From Clostridia bacterium (GTDB taxonomy: Bacteria > Bacillota > Clostridia > Christensenellales > CAG-917), in assembly GCA_017618055.1 (NCBI GenBank), contig JAFZVB010000014.1:327663-391662 (forward strand): a DNA stretch of 64,000 nucleotides, written 5' to 3'. This document shows positions 16,173 through 26,233 of this stretch, in pieces. Position 1 is the stretch's first letter; every line of letters starts with the position of its first letter. The notes below the pieces were generated by a model, which saw only the letters and a program-made list of their open reading frames with translations, made no database searches and was not told where the DNA came from. Made by a program: the position numbers and the translations under genes.

Positions 16173-16658
16173 TTATGTTGCTTGTCCTAATTCTCTATCT
16201 ACGATGTTGTCTATTGCAATAACCAAAGCCATCATAAGGAATGGATCTTGGTTACCTGTATCTAACATAAATGTATCTGTCCAGTTAAATTGTCTAGAGA
16301 TTGTAGCAATTGGCTTTTCGTCTTCAATAAGTCTGAAGTTCCATGCAAATACAGAACCATCTATTCTCCAGTTTTTATCTGTCTTTAAGAACTTAAAATC
16401 TGTTGTAATGGAAACTTTACGTTTAATTTGACAGATAAGATTCTTGTTTTCATCATAGATAAGAGCACTCTTCATAAAGAAATGCCAGAACTTATTTCTC
16501 ACTATGAACTTTGTATTTCCTTCCAAATCTTGGATTAATTTCTTTTTAGTGAAAGAGAAAATTTTACCTTTTACATTTGCAACTGGATTGCCAGCTGTAT
16601 CTTGGATTTTTGATGAACCACCGATGGTCCAAAACTTATTCTTAATAATAACTTGCAT
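16173..16658 (-). CDS. LURP-one-related (tubby-like beta barrel) protein
   Basis: 161 residues of alternating short strands: FWTIGGSSKIQDTAGNPVANVKGKIFSFTKKKLIQDLEGN, with a second copy-like segment FWHFFMKSALIYDENKNLICQIKRK and a final hydrophobic helix DPFLMMALVIAIDNIV. This is the LURP-one/YxjI family, possible membrane- or lipid-associated folds related to phospholipid scramblases; no biochemical role is established. AAGGAG before the ATG. Confidence 0.8.
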   Translation of the reverse strand: MQVIIKNKFWTIGGSSKIQDTAGNPVANVKGKIFSFTKKKLIQDLEGNTKFIVRNKFWHFFMKSALIYDENKNLICQIKRKVSITTDFKFLKTDKNWRIDGSVFAWNFRLIEDEKPIATISRQFNWTDTFMLDTGNQDPFLMMALVIAIDNIVDRELGQAT

Positions 16659-16723
16659 ATTAATCTCCTTAATTTTGGTAGTATTATTTTATCAAAATAA
16701 TAACATTAGTGTCAATTTTTCTC

Positions 16724-17746
16724 TTAATCACCTAACTCTGGACCTTCTTTTCCTTTATACTGTTCTCTCAAACATTCACTTTCTATTGTTTCCATGGTTT
16801 TTTGCCTGTATTTTTCTGTTTTATATAAAGCCATTGGATGATTAAGTATATTTTCTAGCTGATTGCCATCAAATAATTGTTCTGGTTTATAATATCCATT
16901 TTGAAAATTATCAATAAAACGCTCATCATCATATGTCAAAATATGCATCTCGTTTATAAACTCATCTGCTTTGCTACGTAGTTCATCAAGACAAATAAAA
17001 TGCTTCTCCAATGCTAATGGTAATACTTGAGTTTTCAAATCATATTGTGAAATATCATTTATCCTTGATAGTTGTAGCGATTCCTTAATATTGGTAGTTC
17101 CTATAGCACTATAAAAAACAATACATTTATGAAGCATATCTTTTTCGAATTTATTTAGATTAAGTTTTTCTTTCAATTGAACCACATCATATAAATCCCT
17201 TGCTTTAGCTCTGGTACAAAGTGCAACCATCTTTGTGGCAAATATTTCTATTTCGTCTACACAGTTTACAGACAAATTTCTCTCTGCCCAAGGAGCCTTT
17301 ATTCCTTTTTCTTTTATTGGCAAAATATGACATCTGTCCAAATAGTTTATATCCATTTTTAGATAATCTCTTCGATTATTAATATTTTGATATTCAATTT
17401 TTAAAGAGTCTAAAATATGAGAAATCCTATTATCTGTTCTAAGTATATATCCCCCTTTCTCAAAAATATTTTGCAATTTTGAATTTATAAGCTTTCTATC
17501 TTTCAACATCTCTTCTTTTGAACAATCTTGAGCATAATCCAGATCAATGTCCATAGATAATCTTGGCCCTTCCATAACAAACAAATTAATAGCAGTACCA
17601 CCCTTTAAAGCTAAGGTACAATTTAATACTGGATCATTCCTTATATTTTCTAGAATATCAAGCAATCTTTCTTGTTTTTCATACATTTCTGCCCTTATGG
17701 AATACTGTCTAGCCTTTTCTTCTACATAATTCTTATCATAATTCAT
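16724..17746 (-). CDS. AbiEii/AbiGii family nucleotidyltransferase toxin
   Basis: 340 residues. Nucleotidyltransferase motifs are intact: ALKGGTAINLF (residues about 47-57), RLSMDIDLDY with the two metal Asp residues, and ATKMVALCTRAKARDLYDV with the Lys and Asp of motif III-IV. In AbiE systems this enzyme is the toxin of a type IV toxin-antitoxin pair that protects against phage by abortive infection; related MenT enzymes add nucleotides to tRNA. It overlaps the antitoxin gene by 11 bp. The length and motifs show no sign of decay. Confidence 0.87.
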   Translation of the reverse strand: MNYDKNYVEEKARQYSIRAEMYEKQERLLDILENIRNDPVLNCTLALKGGTAINLFVMEGPRLSMDIDLDYAQDCSKEEMLKDRKLINSKLQNIFEKGGYILRTDNRISHILDSLKIEYQNINNRRDYLKMDINYLDRCHILPIKEKGIKAPWAERNLSVNCVDEIEIFATKMVALCTRAKARDLYDVVQLKEKLNLNKFEKDMLHKCIVFYSAIGTTNIKESLQLSRINDISQYDLKTQVLPLALEKHFICLDELRSKADEFINEMHILTYDDERFIDNFQNGYYKPEQLFDGNQLENILNHPMALYKTEKYRQKTMETIESECLREQYKGKEGPELGD

Positions 17747-18497
17747 ATCCTACTACTCCTTTATCTACTAATTCATAGATATTCATTGGCACATATAAAT
17801 TCCATTTTTTATTAAAGGCTATACACAAACTTGAGTCATCAAGGTATTTAATTGTTTTAGATATGTGCTTTTTGCATTCATTAAAGAAATTTGCTGATAA
17901 ATTAAATTGGCTATTAAGTGACTCAAAAATATAACCACATTTTTGATATAAAAACCCATTATTGTATTGCTGTAATACTTTTAATAATTTTTCTTCATCC
18001 AATTTATCTTCAATCATCATCAAACACTTTATTACTTCTTCTGTGCCAGATATTTTCTTCATATCTTTTATACTTTCTATCATTGTTCTCTCTAATGACG
18101 TAATTTTTGATCCATCCTCTTGATTGATTTCTATGTTTGTGCCTGGTTTTACTCTATGGTAATTGACAGAACCATAACAAAAATCTTCAAACCTGTGGTT
18201 TGTTGATACGTAACAGTCAAAATATCTTTGATTATAATAACCATAATACTCAAAAGCAGTATGATGAGACATATATGCATCGTCAAAGAGTCTTGAACCT
18301 ATTTGGTATTCATTTAATACAGGGGCATTTGTCTGAAGATTTATAACAACGTAAAAATTATTTCTAACTCGTTCAATATAACCCTTTTTTAAATAATCAT
18401 AAATCAAAGAATTAGCTCCAGAATAAGAACCAACCAATCCTACTAAATCTTCTCTTGTGAAGCATTCCATCTTTAAAAGTTCTTTATAATATTTCAT
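17736..18497 (-). CDS. AbiEi-like antitoxin with N-terminal winged helix
   Basis: 253 residues from the ATG at 18497, chosen because AAAGGAG lies 6 nt upstream; a longer frame to 18548 would start inside the promoter. Residues 1-50 (FTREDLVGLVG..SLIYDYLKKGYIERVRNNFYVV) are a winged helix, followed by the SHHTAFEYYGY and FRVKPG-like blocks of AbiEi proteins. AbiEi neutralises the toxin and represses the operon by binding inverted repeats at the promoter; a matching palindrome lies over the -10 box. Confidence 0.82.
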   Translation of the reverse strand: MKYYKELLKMECFTREDLVGLVGSYSGANSLIYDYLKKGYIERVRNNFYVVINLQTNAPVLNEYQIGSRLFDDAYMSHHTAFEYYGYYNQRYFDCYVSTNHRFEDFCYGSVNYHRVKPGTNIEINQEDGSKITSLERTMIESIKDMKKISGTEEVIKCLMMIEDKLDEEKLLKVLQQYNNGFLYQKCGYIFESLNSQFNLSANFFNECKKHISKTIKYLDDSSLCIAFNKKWNLYVPMNIYELVDKGVVGYEL

Positions 18498-18525
18498 CTT
18501 CTCTCCTTTAATTATTCTAGTTATA

Positions 18526-18559
18526 TTGTATATAATACAATGTCCCATTTTTGGTGCAA
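18526..18559 (-). promoter_or_regulatory. AbiE promoter with overlapping palindromic operator
   Basis: On the minus strand TTGCAC (18559-18554), 16-nt spacer, TATTAT (18537-18532). A perfect palindrome with arms TTGTAT and ATACAA and a 3-nt centre (18526-18540) covers the -10 box, as expected for autorepression by AbiEi. Confidence 0.55.
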
Positions 18560-18683
18560 TCTAATATAATTTTTCTTTTATCTATTTTAACATAATATAT
18601 TTCTTTTTTCAAATATTTTGTGCATTTTTTAATATAAGAATATAAACATAAAAATACTCAATCTAAATAAAACTGTTTCAATT

Positions 18684-19574
18684 TTACTTGCAGTATTTGT
18701 CTACAAATTCAAAAACAGGTGTGTAATAATTATCACCTGCAAGCTGAGAACCAGCATGTCCAAAATCATCAAACAATATTATTTCTTTTTCAGTAGGACA
18801 AGCATCATATAATATTTGTGCAGATTCACAAGGAATAAAAGCATCATCCTTTCCATGTAAAAACATCATTGGATATTTTGCATTAGCAACACTCTTTAAT
18901 GGAGATAAAGATGTATAGTCTATTCCCAATATCTTTCTCGCATATTTTTCAGAAGACTTAATTAATAATTTTGGTCTAAATCCAACAACCAACTTTGTAA
19001 CACAATAGAATTCTTCTAATATGGAAGTAAAACTACAATCTTCAACTATGACTTTAACATTAGGCATTTCTTTTTCAGAGGCAAAGCATACTGTAGCACC
19101 ACCCAAAGATGTTCCATGAAGTGCTATGTTCCCATTTGGATATCTATCTGCAATATACTTTACCCAAAGAACAGTATCCTCGCTTTCCTTAATGCCAAAT
19201 GAGAGATATGTGCCTTCGCTTTCACCACTTGCCCTATTATCAGTAATTAACACATTGTAGCCATGTTTAAAGAAGTAATAACCGTGTCCTGCATTATCTC
19301 TAAATCCAACAGAATTATATCCATGAACAAATATAATGGTATTATTACTATTATTATCAAAGAACCAACCTTTTAGTGTAAGTCCATCTGTAGTTTTAAT
19401 TTCGACTTCTTTATGTGGTATAGCAAGCAATAATTCTCTGCACTTTATCGTATTTTCACAAAGCAATGGAAACTTCTTTCCCATAAGTTTCTCTGCCATC
19501 TTGCTATCATCTTTAAATTCCGCTTGGCTTCTTTTAAAAGTAAAATCAAAAAGTGCTTTACCTAATAAACCCAT
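18684..19574 (-). CDS. Alpha/beta hydrolase (serine hydrolase, possibly membrane-anchored)
   Basis: 296 residues from the ATG at 19574, preceded by AGGGGG; the open frame continues upstream to 19619 but that would run into the tRNA gene. TIIFVHGYNS is the oxyanion strand, GTSLGG holds the nucleophilic Ser, HGKDDAFIP the Asp and DDFGHAGS the His, so the triad is complete. The first 60 residues contain a hydrophobic LLGKALFDF segment and a helical cap typical of the YqkD/FrsA-like group. Substrate unknown. Confidence 0.85.
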   Translation of the reverse strand: MGLLGKALFDFTFKRSQAEFKDDSKMAEKLMGKKFPLLCENTIKCRELLLAIPHKEVEIKTTDGLTLKGWFFDNNSNNTIIFVHGYNSVGFRDNAGHGYYFFKHGYNVLITDNRASGESEGTYLSFGIKESEDTVLWVKYIADRYPNGNIALHGTSLGGATVCFASEKEMPNVKVIVEDCSFTSILEEFYCVTKLVVGFRPKLLIKSSEKYARKILGIDYTSLSPLKSVANAKYPMMFLHGKDDAFIPCESAQILYDACPTEKEIILFDDFGHAGSQLAGDNYYTPVFEFVDKYCK

Positions 19575-19591
19575 TAATATCCCCCTAATAG

Positions 19592-19678
19592 TGGTGCATG
19601 GGATGGGAGTTGAACCCATAAGTTGTTGCCAACACTAAGACCTGAACCTAGCGCGTCTGCCAATTCCGCCACCCACGC
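19592..19678 (-). tRNA. tRNA-Leu (anticodon CAG)
   Basis: Reads GCGTGGG at the 5' end, pairing with CCCATGC at the 3' end (one G-U), a D arm GCG...CGC, anticodon loop TTCAGGT giving CAG (19642-19644), a long variable arm (class II, as in Leu/Ser tRNAs), T stem ATGGG/CCCAT with loop TTCAACT, and an encoded CCA tail. It lies between coaE and the hydrolase gene. Confidence 0.95.
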
Positions 19679-19687
19679 ATCTAATAT

Positions 19688-20248
19688 TTATTTATTAAAT
19701 ATTTCTCCTATAATTTTGTCAACTTTTTCGTTTAATTCGTCTAAACCGAATGAGTTATCAATCTCTCTCGTTGCTATCTTTCTCAGTTTTCTATCTGAAA
19801 CTTGGTTCCACATTATAAGCTTTGCTCTCTTTTTCTCTACACCACGTTTTTCAAGTCTTTCAATTCTAATCTTCTTGTTTGCTGTAACTAAGATTATCTC
19901 GTCAAACATATCTTGTGTGTTGCTTTCAAAGATAAGTGGAACTTCTATAACAACAGGATCTGCTGTTTCTTCTCTCATTCGTTTGCAAATTTCTGGATGT
20001 GCAAGATGATTGAGTTTTGCAAGTTCATATGGATTATTAAATACTCTGTGAGATAACTCTTTCTTGTCTACAACACCATTAACAACTACGCCTGGGAATA
20101 ATTCTTCAAGCTTTGCTTGGTATTCTGGATCTTTAAGCATTTGGGCATTTATCTCATCTGCAGACAAAGTGGTATATCCAAGGTCTTTAAACCTAGATAA
20201 TACTGCACTCTTTCCACTTCCAATTCCACCAATAATTGCAATCTTCAT
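19688..20248 (-). CDS. coaE: Dephospho-CoA kinase
   Basis: 186 residues, slightly shorter than usual (about 200). P-loop IGGIGSGKSAVL at residues 5-16, SADEINAQMLKDPEY, and the conserved HPEICKRM and VIEVPLIFES blocks. It catalyses the last step of coenzyme A synthesis. ATG overlaps the polA stop by one base (TAATG), and coaE following polA is a common Bacillota order. Confidence 0.95.
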   Translation of the reverse strand: MKIAIIGGIGSGKSAVLSRFKDLGYTTLSADEINAQMLKDPEYQAKLEELFPGVVVNGVVDKKELSHRVFNNPYELAKLNHLAHPEICKRMREETADPVVIEVPLIFESNTQDMFDEIILVTANKKIRIERLEKRGVEKKRAKLIMWNQVSDRKLRKIATREIDNSFGLDELNEKVDKIIGEIFNK

Positions 20249-22761
20249 TAGTCTATATCACTCCATAAATATCCAGTTTCAATAGAAACTTCTAATGGTA
20301 CTCTTAATTTAACGGCATTGCTCATTTCTTCTTTGAGTAATTGCTTTACTTGCTCAATCTCATCTTCTGCTGTATCGATGATAAGTTCGTCATGGATTTG
20401 AAGAATCATCTTAGACTTCATACTTTCTAGTCTCTTTTCAACCTTTATCATAGCAACTTTAATAATATCTGCTGCTGTTCCTTGTAAAGGTGTATTAAGT
20501 GCCATTCTTTCTGCGCTACTTCTAACTAGATATGCAGATGCATTTATATCATGCAAGGATCTTCTTCTTCCAAGCAATGTCGCGCTGTACTCTTTCTCTT
20601 TTGTAATCTCTTTGAGATTATCTAAGTATTCTTTTACTTTCGGATGACGTAAGAAGTATTGGTCTATGAATAATTGTGCTTCTTGTCTAGATACATTTAT
20701 GTTTTGAGAAAGTCCAAATCCAGAGATACCATATACAATACCAAAGTTAACAGCCTTTGCAACTCTTCTCATATCTGAAGTTACATCATTAACATCTACG
20801 CCATAAATAGTTGCTGCTGTTGTAGCGTGTACGTCCCTAGATGTTTGGTATGCATCTATTAAGTCTTCATCTTCACTAAAGTGTGCAAGTAATCTAAGCT
20901 CAATTTGAGAATAGTCTGCAGATACTAAAACATTACCACTGCTAGCAGAGAAAGCGCTCTTTAGATCCTTTGCATCTTCTCCTTTAACTGGAATGTTTTG
21001 GAGATTTGGATTTGTGGAACTAAGTCTTCCTGTTGCTGTTATGCATTGGTTGAATTCTGTATGTATCTTTCCTGCACGAATTAATGGTTTTAAGCCAACT
21101 ACATACGTTGAGTTGAGTTTTGTGTAATGTCTCCACTCCAATATCTTGTCTATAATAGGATGCTCTCCTGCGAGTTCTGAGAGGACTTCTTCTGAAACAG
21201 AGAAACCTGTTTTTGTCTTCTTTCCACGTGCAAGTCCCATTTTATCAAATAAGATCTCACCCATTTGCTTTGGAGATGCAACATTAAACTCACAATCTGC
21301 TAATCTAAATATCTCTTTTTCAAGTTCAGAAATCTTTTGTGTGTATTTCTTTTCTAGTGTGTCTAATACATTTGCATGGACACATATTCCTCTTTGTTCC
21401 ATCTTCATTAGAACAACAGCAAGAGGTTCTTCCACATCCTCTAAAAGAGATAGCATATTCTTTGCTTTTAAGTCTGCAATGTATTTATTCTTTAGAATAA
21501 GAAGCGAGGAAGCACTAGCACTTAGTTTTTCTATTTCACAAAGTTGAGATGCTCCTTTCATTGGTACACTACCTTTAGAAAGATGGGCTGCTATCATGAC
21601 ATCTGTAAAAGACTTAGGAGTAATGTCATATTGTTTTGCCAATGATTTGTAATCATAGCATACAAGGACTTTCTCCTTTAACTCTGCTTTTAGAATTTCT
21701 AAAGCGTCATCAAAACTAACTCCAACTGAGAATAAATCTGTAGAACAAGAAATAACATATTCCTTTTTATCATCCACTGCAAAATGAATAGTGTCTGAGT
21801 CTATATAAAGAGCTATCTCATCTACATTCTTTAAAATGCCTTTAATTTCGTCTTCTTGAGATACTTCAACAAGTTCTGCATTGTTCTCTAAAACGAGCTC
21901 ATCTGCACCTTCTTCGAAGTCCATTCTCTTAACTATGGATTGCATCTCCATTTCAAGAAGGTCTTTCTTTGCTTCCACACTATATACCGGCGTGAATGCT
22001 ATATCTTCAAGGGTGATATCTAAAGGAGCATCTGTTCTAATTTCACAAAGTTTTCTCCAAAGTGGCAATTGGTCTATACCAGCTCTTAATGCATTTCCTT
22101 CTCTACCTTGGATTTCATCTAAATGATCTTTAATGCCTTGGATGTTTCCATATGTATCTAAAAGTTTCTTTGCGCCCTTTTCTCCAATTCCTGCTACACC
22201 TGGAATATTGTCTGAAGAATCTCCGTGTAACGCTTTGAAGTCTATATAAGTGTCTGGTGTGTATCCCATATCTTTTAGATAATCTAAATCCACCACTTCT
22301 ATCTCGCTAACACCTTTCTTGGTCCAGAAAATCCTTGTGTTTGGTGTGGCGAGTTGGAACATATCTCTATCTCCAGTGACAATAATGTTTTCTGAATCAA
22401 ACTTTCTAGATAATGTTCCTAAGATATCATCCCCTTCAAAACCTTGTAATGTAACGACATTAATTCCCATATCCTTAAGTAATTTCTTAAGTGGTTCAAC
22501 CTGTACATGCAAGTCTTCGTCCATAGGAGATCTGTTGGCTTTATAATCTGGGTATAAATCATTTCTAAAAGTGCCACCATGTACATCAAAAGCGGCTGCA
22601 ATGTGGGTAGGCTTTTGCTCTTTTATAAGTTTAAGAAGAATAGACAAAAAACCATAAATTGCACCTGTGCACATTCCGTTGGTTGTTCTCATTGGAGGTA
22701 GTGCATGATAAGCTCTATGCAACAAACTATTCGAGTCCAAAAGTAAAATCTTATTCTTCAT
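20248..22761 (-). CDS. polA: DNA polymerase I
   Basis: 837 residues. N-terminal 5'-3' nuclease (residues 1-290: LLLDSNSLLHRAYHALP, GDRDMFQL, HGDSSDNIPGVAGIGEKGAKKLL), a central exonuclease-like domain in which the DxE active site is missing (IALYIDSDTIHFAVDD), as in Bacillus and Thermus enzymes, and a complete polymerase domain (VSADYSQIELR, RRVAKAVNFGIVYGISG, QIHDELI). It replaces RNA primers and fills repair gaps. Proofreading is not expected. The ATG has GGGG upstream. Confidence 0.97.
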   Translation of the reverse strand: MKNKILLLDSNSLLHRAYHALPPMRTTNGMCTGAIYGFLSILLKLIKEQKPTHIAAAFDVHGGTFRNDLYPDYKANRSPMDEDLHVQVEPLKKLLKDMGINVVTLQGFEGDDILGTLSRKFDSENIIVTGDRDMFQLATPNTRIFWTKKGVSEIEVVDLDYLKDMGYTPDTYIDFKALHGDSSDNIPGVAGIGEKGAKKLLDTYGNIQGIKDHLDEIQGREGNALRAGIDQLPLWRKLCEIRTDAPLDITLEDIAFTPVYSVEAKKDLLEMEMQSIVKRMDFEEGADELVLENNAELVEVSQEDEIKGILKNVDEIALYIDSDTIHFAVDDKKEYVISCSTDLFSVGVSFDDALEILKAELKEKVLVCYDYKSLAKQYDITPKSFTDVMIAAHLSKGSVPMKGASQLCEIEKLSASASSLLILKNKYIADLKAKNMLSLLEDVEEPLAVVLMKMEQRGICVHANVLDTLEKKYTQKISELEKEIFRLADCEFNVASPKQMGEILFDKMGLARGKKTKTGFSVSEEVLSELAGEHPIIDKILEWRHYTKLNSTYVVGLKPLIRAGKIHTEFNQCITATGRLSSTNPNLQNIPVKGEDAKDLKSAFSASSGNVLVSADYSQIELRLLAHFSEDEDLIDAYQTSRDVHATTAATIYGVDVNDVTSDMRRVAKAVNFGIVYGISGFGLSQNINVSRQEAQLFIDQYFLRHPKVKEYLDNLKEITKEKEYSATLLGRRRSLHDINASAYLVRSSAERMALNTPLQGTAADIIKVAMIKVEKRLESMKSKMILQIHDELIIDTAEDEIEQVKQLLKEEMSNAVKLRVPLEVSIETGYLWSDID

Positions 22762-22775
22762 TTTATACCCCTTAT

Positions 22776-23579
22776 CTATCTTTCAAAATATATGCCTTCT
22801 TTGTCTATGATTCTCTTTGCATCCTCATAGCCATATTTCATATCTCTTTCTATTATACCAGCATCAAACTCCATTGTCTTTCCTAAATCTACTTTAGGAA
22901 CAACACAAAGTAAATTCAAGTCCTTTCTTTCAATTCCTCTCTTAAAGTCCTTGGTGCCGGTTCTTATAACAACCATCTTTGTATATCCGTTTCTAGCGAA
23001 TAGGTTTATTGGACAATTATCCCAAGCACCACCATCTATATACTTCTTCCCGTTAATCTCTTTTGCAGGGAAAGCAGGAAACGCTGCTGAAGCCTCTACA
23101 AAGTCCACTAGACTTCCTACGGGTGTTTCTTCTTTCATCATCTCTACACCCTTCCAGTCCGTAATACAGTACGTCACAAAGCCTAAATCTTTTGGACTGT
23201 TCCTAAGTTCTTCCTCCACAAGATGCCCGTGTATGAAATCATACATATTCACCTGTGTGCCCCTATAGTATTCCTTGAAATTCTTTCTCTTTTTAAGGGC
23301 TGCTTTTATGAAGTCTAAACTGAAGCCAGATTCTTTATATTTGTCTATGAGTTCTTGGTCTACATCATAGATGGTTGTAGTAACAACATTTTCCCAAATC
23401 TCAGTTAGAGTTTTAAGATCTGTTTGGCATAGTTGGGCAGCATTAAGTGCACCTATCGATGTTCCTGCATAACCACTAAATTCAAAACCTGCTTCTTCAA
23501 AAGCTTTAAGGGCACCTACGTGGTAAGCACCCTTTACGCCTCCGCCTTCAAGTATAACGCCTATGCCTTTCTTCTCCAT
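22776..23579 (-). CDS. Patatin-like phospholipase
   Basis: 267 residues. Oxyanion motif EGGGVKGAYHVGAL, nucleophile GTSIGALNA (Ser about residue 42) and the dyad Asp in IDGGAWDN. The Ser/Asp dyad of patatin lipid acyl hydrolases is complete. No signal peptide or membrane segment is seen. It lies 1 nt after the surface-protein gene, so it is part of that transcript; its substrate is probably phospholipid, by family. Confidence 0.88.
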   Translation of the reverse strand: MEKKGIGVILEGGGVKGAYHVGALKAFEEAGFEFSGYAGTSIGALNAAQLCQTDLKTLTEIWENVVTTTIYDVDQELIDKYKESGFSLDFIKAALKKRKNFKEYYRGTQVNMYDFIHGHLVEEELRNSPKDLGFVTYCITDWKGVEMMKEETPVGSLVDFVEASAAFPAFPAKEINGKKYIDGGAWDNCPINLFARNGYTKMVVIRTGTKDFKRGIERKDLNLLCVVPKVDLGKTMEFDAGIIERDMKYGYEDAKRIIDKEGIYFER

Positions 23580-23580
23580 C

Positions 23581-26220
23581 CTATTCCTCTGGATGTAGTC
23601 TAAATAATGTGTATCTGTCTAAGACATATTTGGATTTTGGTGTTAAGTTTGCATTCTTGTCATAAACCCAAAGTTTGAAATGCTTCTCTTTAAGTAATAC
23701 ACCAAATAAGTCTTCAAGGTCTCCTAAGTCTTCGTGTCTTAAGTCTATATAATGAAATCTGTCGTCTTCAAATGTACATTCAAATACAGATGGATTAATG
23801 AAACCTGTAGAAATAATACCCATATGGACGTAGTTGGTTGTTTGACCTTCACCTGCCGCATCATTCTCTGGATATATATACGGTTTAAATGTCTCAAGTC
23901 CGAAAATTTCTTCAGTTGCTGCAGACAATGCAAGTTTTGCGATATCTGGAATATCTGCTGCACCACCCATTAGGTCTACTTCTTTAAGATTTTGCCAGTT
24001 GTATATATCTAAGAATCCTTGTTGTGTGAGAGTTGTATTTCTAGTCTTGTCATAAGAAAGTGTATCGTCCAATGCACTACCAATAATCTTTCCGTTTTCG
24101 TCATGATCAAAGTAGTTTTCATTTGAATAGTGACAGCTAATTGCAGTAGCTAACATGTTAGACATGATACAGTTCTTAATTGTCATATGTGTATACTCTA
24201 TGAACCAATCTCCATCTGGGTTTTGTATTTTTTCTACATCCATATAAATACCCATATTAGAAGAGTTTCTAAATACACAACCATCTACTGTAATATCACA
24301 ACCAAATGCTCTTAAAAGAATATTTGCATTTTCTATAATTGAATATTCAAGTCTTCCCGTAAATCTATCTTCATAACCTCTTTGACAATCCCATTGGAAT
24401 CTAAGTCCTGTCCAGGTTAATCCTTTTGCTCTATCTGCTGAGTTTGTGATAGTTTCATCTACTTCATTACACTTGATTTGAATATTGGATACTGTAGCAC
24501 TTCTTCTAATTGTGAATGGTGGCCAACCTACGTCACTTTCTAGTTCTGTAGACATTGTTACATAGTGGTTATTTCCATACATATCATTAAATACGTTTAC
24601 ACTATGAGTTGTCATTTCAACATCATCTACAAATATTAGTCTATATTCACCTTCTGCAACTTTAATTGCTGTTTCACAGCTATTAACTGCAACACCTTTT
24701 ATAACCTTTACAGCGAATGTAGATGTTGTATATGTCTTGTTGTTATAGAACAATGGATACTTTGCAGATACTATAACGTTAAGAATTGTCTTTGTATCTG
24801 GCACCTTGTCCCAATGGAATACGAGTTTATTTCCATCAAAGTGAGCATACTCTGTATTATCTACAGAATAATTGAATTTATCTGCTGGCAATTCAGGAGA
24901 TGTAACACCTACTTCTATAGAATAGTTTCCAATCTCTGTTAATGTGTCATTATAGATACCACTTGGATAAATAGTCTCACGTGCAATACCAATTCTTTGG
25001 GATGCATTAGAAATACCTAAAACCATATTTCTAACTTTGGTTTCTGCGTGTATGGTAATCTCTGCTGTCTTGCCACCACAGGTTGCAGTAACAAGTGCCA
25101 TTCCATCTTTGGCTGCTGTTAATACACCATTATTAATTGCAAAGTCTCCACCACTTACACTCCATACAACTTCTGGGGTGCCAGTTGCAAACTTGGATTT
25201 AAATGATACTGTGAGATATAAAGATTCTTCTCCAACACCAAGGATGTATCCACTATCTGCTGAAATAATATTTGCATTATCTATTTGTATATCTGTGTCA
25301 TCACAAGTATAGATTGTTAATTGTCCGTTAGATGTATTAATAACTGCTTGCTCACCTGTAATGGTTATTGTGTCTCCTTCAACACTGCAACCACTAACTG
25401 CACTAGCACCACTTATAGAAAGTGCCGAGCAAGATAATGTTGTTCTAGATGAATAGAACTTAGAGCCATATATGGATGAACTTGCTGAACTTGTGATTTG
25501 GAATTCATTACTTACACAGTAAGTAAGATCTTTTCCTTCTTTTCTTTCATGTGCAACTTTAAGAGTAATGTTTGCTGTACCTACACCAACTATGTCTACA
25601 ATACCGTTTTGGTTAACCTTTGCAACACTTTCATTTGTAGATTCCCAAATGAATTCTTCAGACTTTGTAGATACTGGAGCAAGTAATGTATATAGCAATA
25701 ATGCATCTCCAACATGACCACTAAATGACTTGTTGCCGTCATAGGAAATAGTGACAGAGTTAACATCAGTACCGCCAACAACTATTCTACAAGTTGCTTG
25801 CTTGTTCTCTGCTTGTGCAATGATTTCAAATGAGCAATAACAACTTACTGTGAATGCACCGGTTTGGTTTTCCTCTACTGGGTTGTCATGAGAGTCTATT
25901 AAGGTTACTGCTGGAAGCATTGTGTCCTTATTTGCCTCATAGAGTTCTTCATAGTCACTATCGAGATATGTTACTTCGTCTATAATCCAAGTAACTGTTC
26001 TATATGTTGCACGAGATGGAGATACAACAGGATTTAAGAAATCCTTAGCATAGAATGTCTTTCTTGCTGGGAATGTATCTATCTCATAATAATTTGTTGA
26101 TAATGTGATTGATTCAACACCAATATATGTTGCAGCTGAAACAAATCCAGATGTTAAAACTACAACAACCATTATGATAATTGGTATTAATAAGAGGGAT
26201 CCTATCATTAATTTCTTCAT
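23581..26220 (-). CDS. Large exported or membrane-anchored protein with Ig-like (Big_2) and beta-helix domains
   Basis: 879 residues. Residues 5-28 are a hydrophobic signal/anchor. Residues about 150-230 (SVTISYDGNKSFSGHVGD..SVAKVNQNGIVDIVGVGTANITLKV) match a bacterial Ig-like group 2 domain, and another is likely near 330-400 (GVLTAAKDGMALVTATCGG). Residues about 620-720 (GCDITVDGCVFRNSSNMGIYMDV..MTIKNCIMSNMLATAISC) look like a right-handed beta-helix. No LPXTG signal. It is downstream of an ABC exporter pair and upstream of a patatin, all in one transcript. Function unknown; surface adhesin or polysaccharide-binding is a guess. Confidence 0.72.
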   Translation of the reverse strand: MKKLMIGSLLLIPIIIMVVVVLTSGFVSAATYIGVESITLSTNYYEIDTFPARKTFYAKDFLNPVVSPSRATYRTVTWIIDEVTYLDSDYEELYEANKDTMLPAVTLIDSHDNPVEENQTGAFTVSCYCSFEIIAQAENKQATCRIVVGGTDVNSVTISYDGNKSFSGHVGDALLLYTLLAPVSTKSEEFIWESTNESVAKVNQNGIVDIVGVGTANITLKVAHERKEGKDLTYCVSNEFQITSSASSSIYGSKFYSSRTTLSCSALSISGASAVSGCSVEGDTITITGEQAVINTSNGQLTIYTCDDTDIQIDNANIISADSGYILGVGEESLYLTVSFKSKFATGTPEVVWSVSGGDFAINNGVLTAAKDGMALVTATCGGKTAEITIHAETKVRNMVLGISNASQRIGIARETIYPSGIYNDTLTEIGNYSIEVGVTSPELPADKFNYSVDNTEYAHFDGNKLVFHWDKVPDTKTILNVIVSAKYPLFYNNKTYTTSTFAVKVIKGVAVNSCETAIKVAEGEYRLIFVDDVEMTTHSVNVFNDMYGNNHYVTMSTELESDVGWPPFTIRRSATVSNIQIKCNEVDETITNSADRAKGLTWTGLRFQWDCQRGYEDRFTGRLEYSIIENANILLRAFGCDITVDGCVFRNSSNMGIYMDVEKIQNPDGDWFIEYTHMTIKNCIMSNMLATAISCHYSNENYFDHDENGKIIGSALDDTLSYDKTRNTTLTQQGFLDIYNWQNLKEVDLMGGAADIPDIAKLALSAATEEIFGLETFKPYIYPENDAAGEGQTTNYVHMGIISTGFINPSVFECTFEDDRFHYIDLRHEDLGDLEDLFGVLLKEKHFKLWVYDKNANLTPKSKYVLDRYTLFRLHPEE

Positions 26221-26233
26221 AACAATGCCCTCC

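Noticed and set aside
22419-22601. Short ORFs on either strand inside polA and other genes
   Set aside because: They overlap strongly supported genes in other frames and lack starts with ribosome-binding sites.
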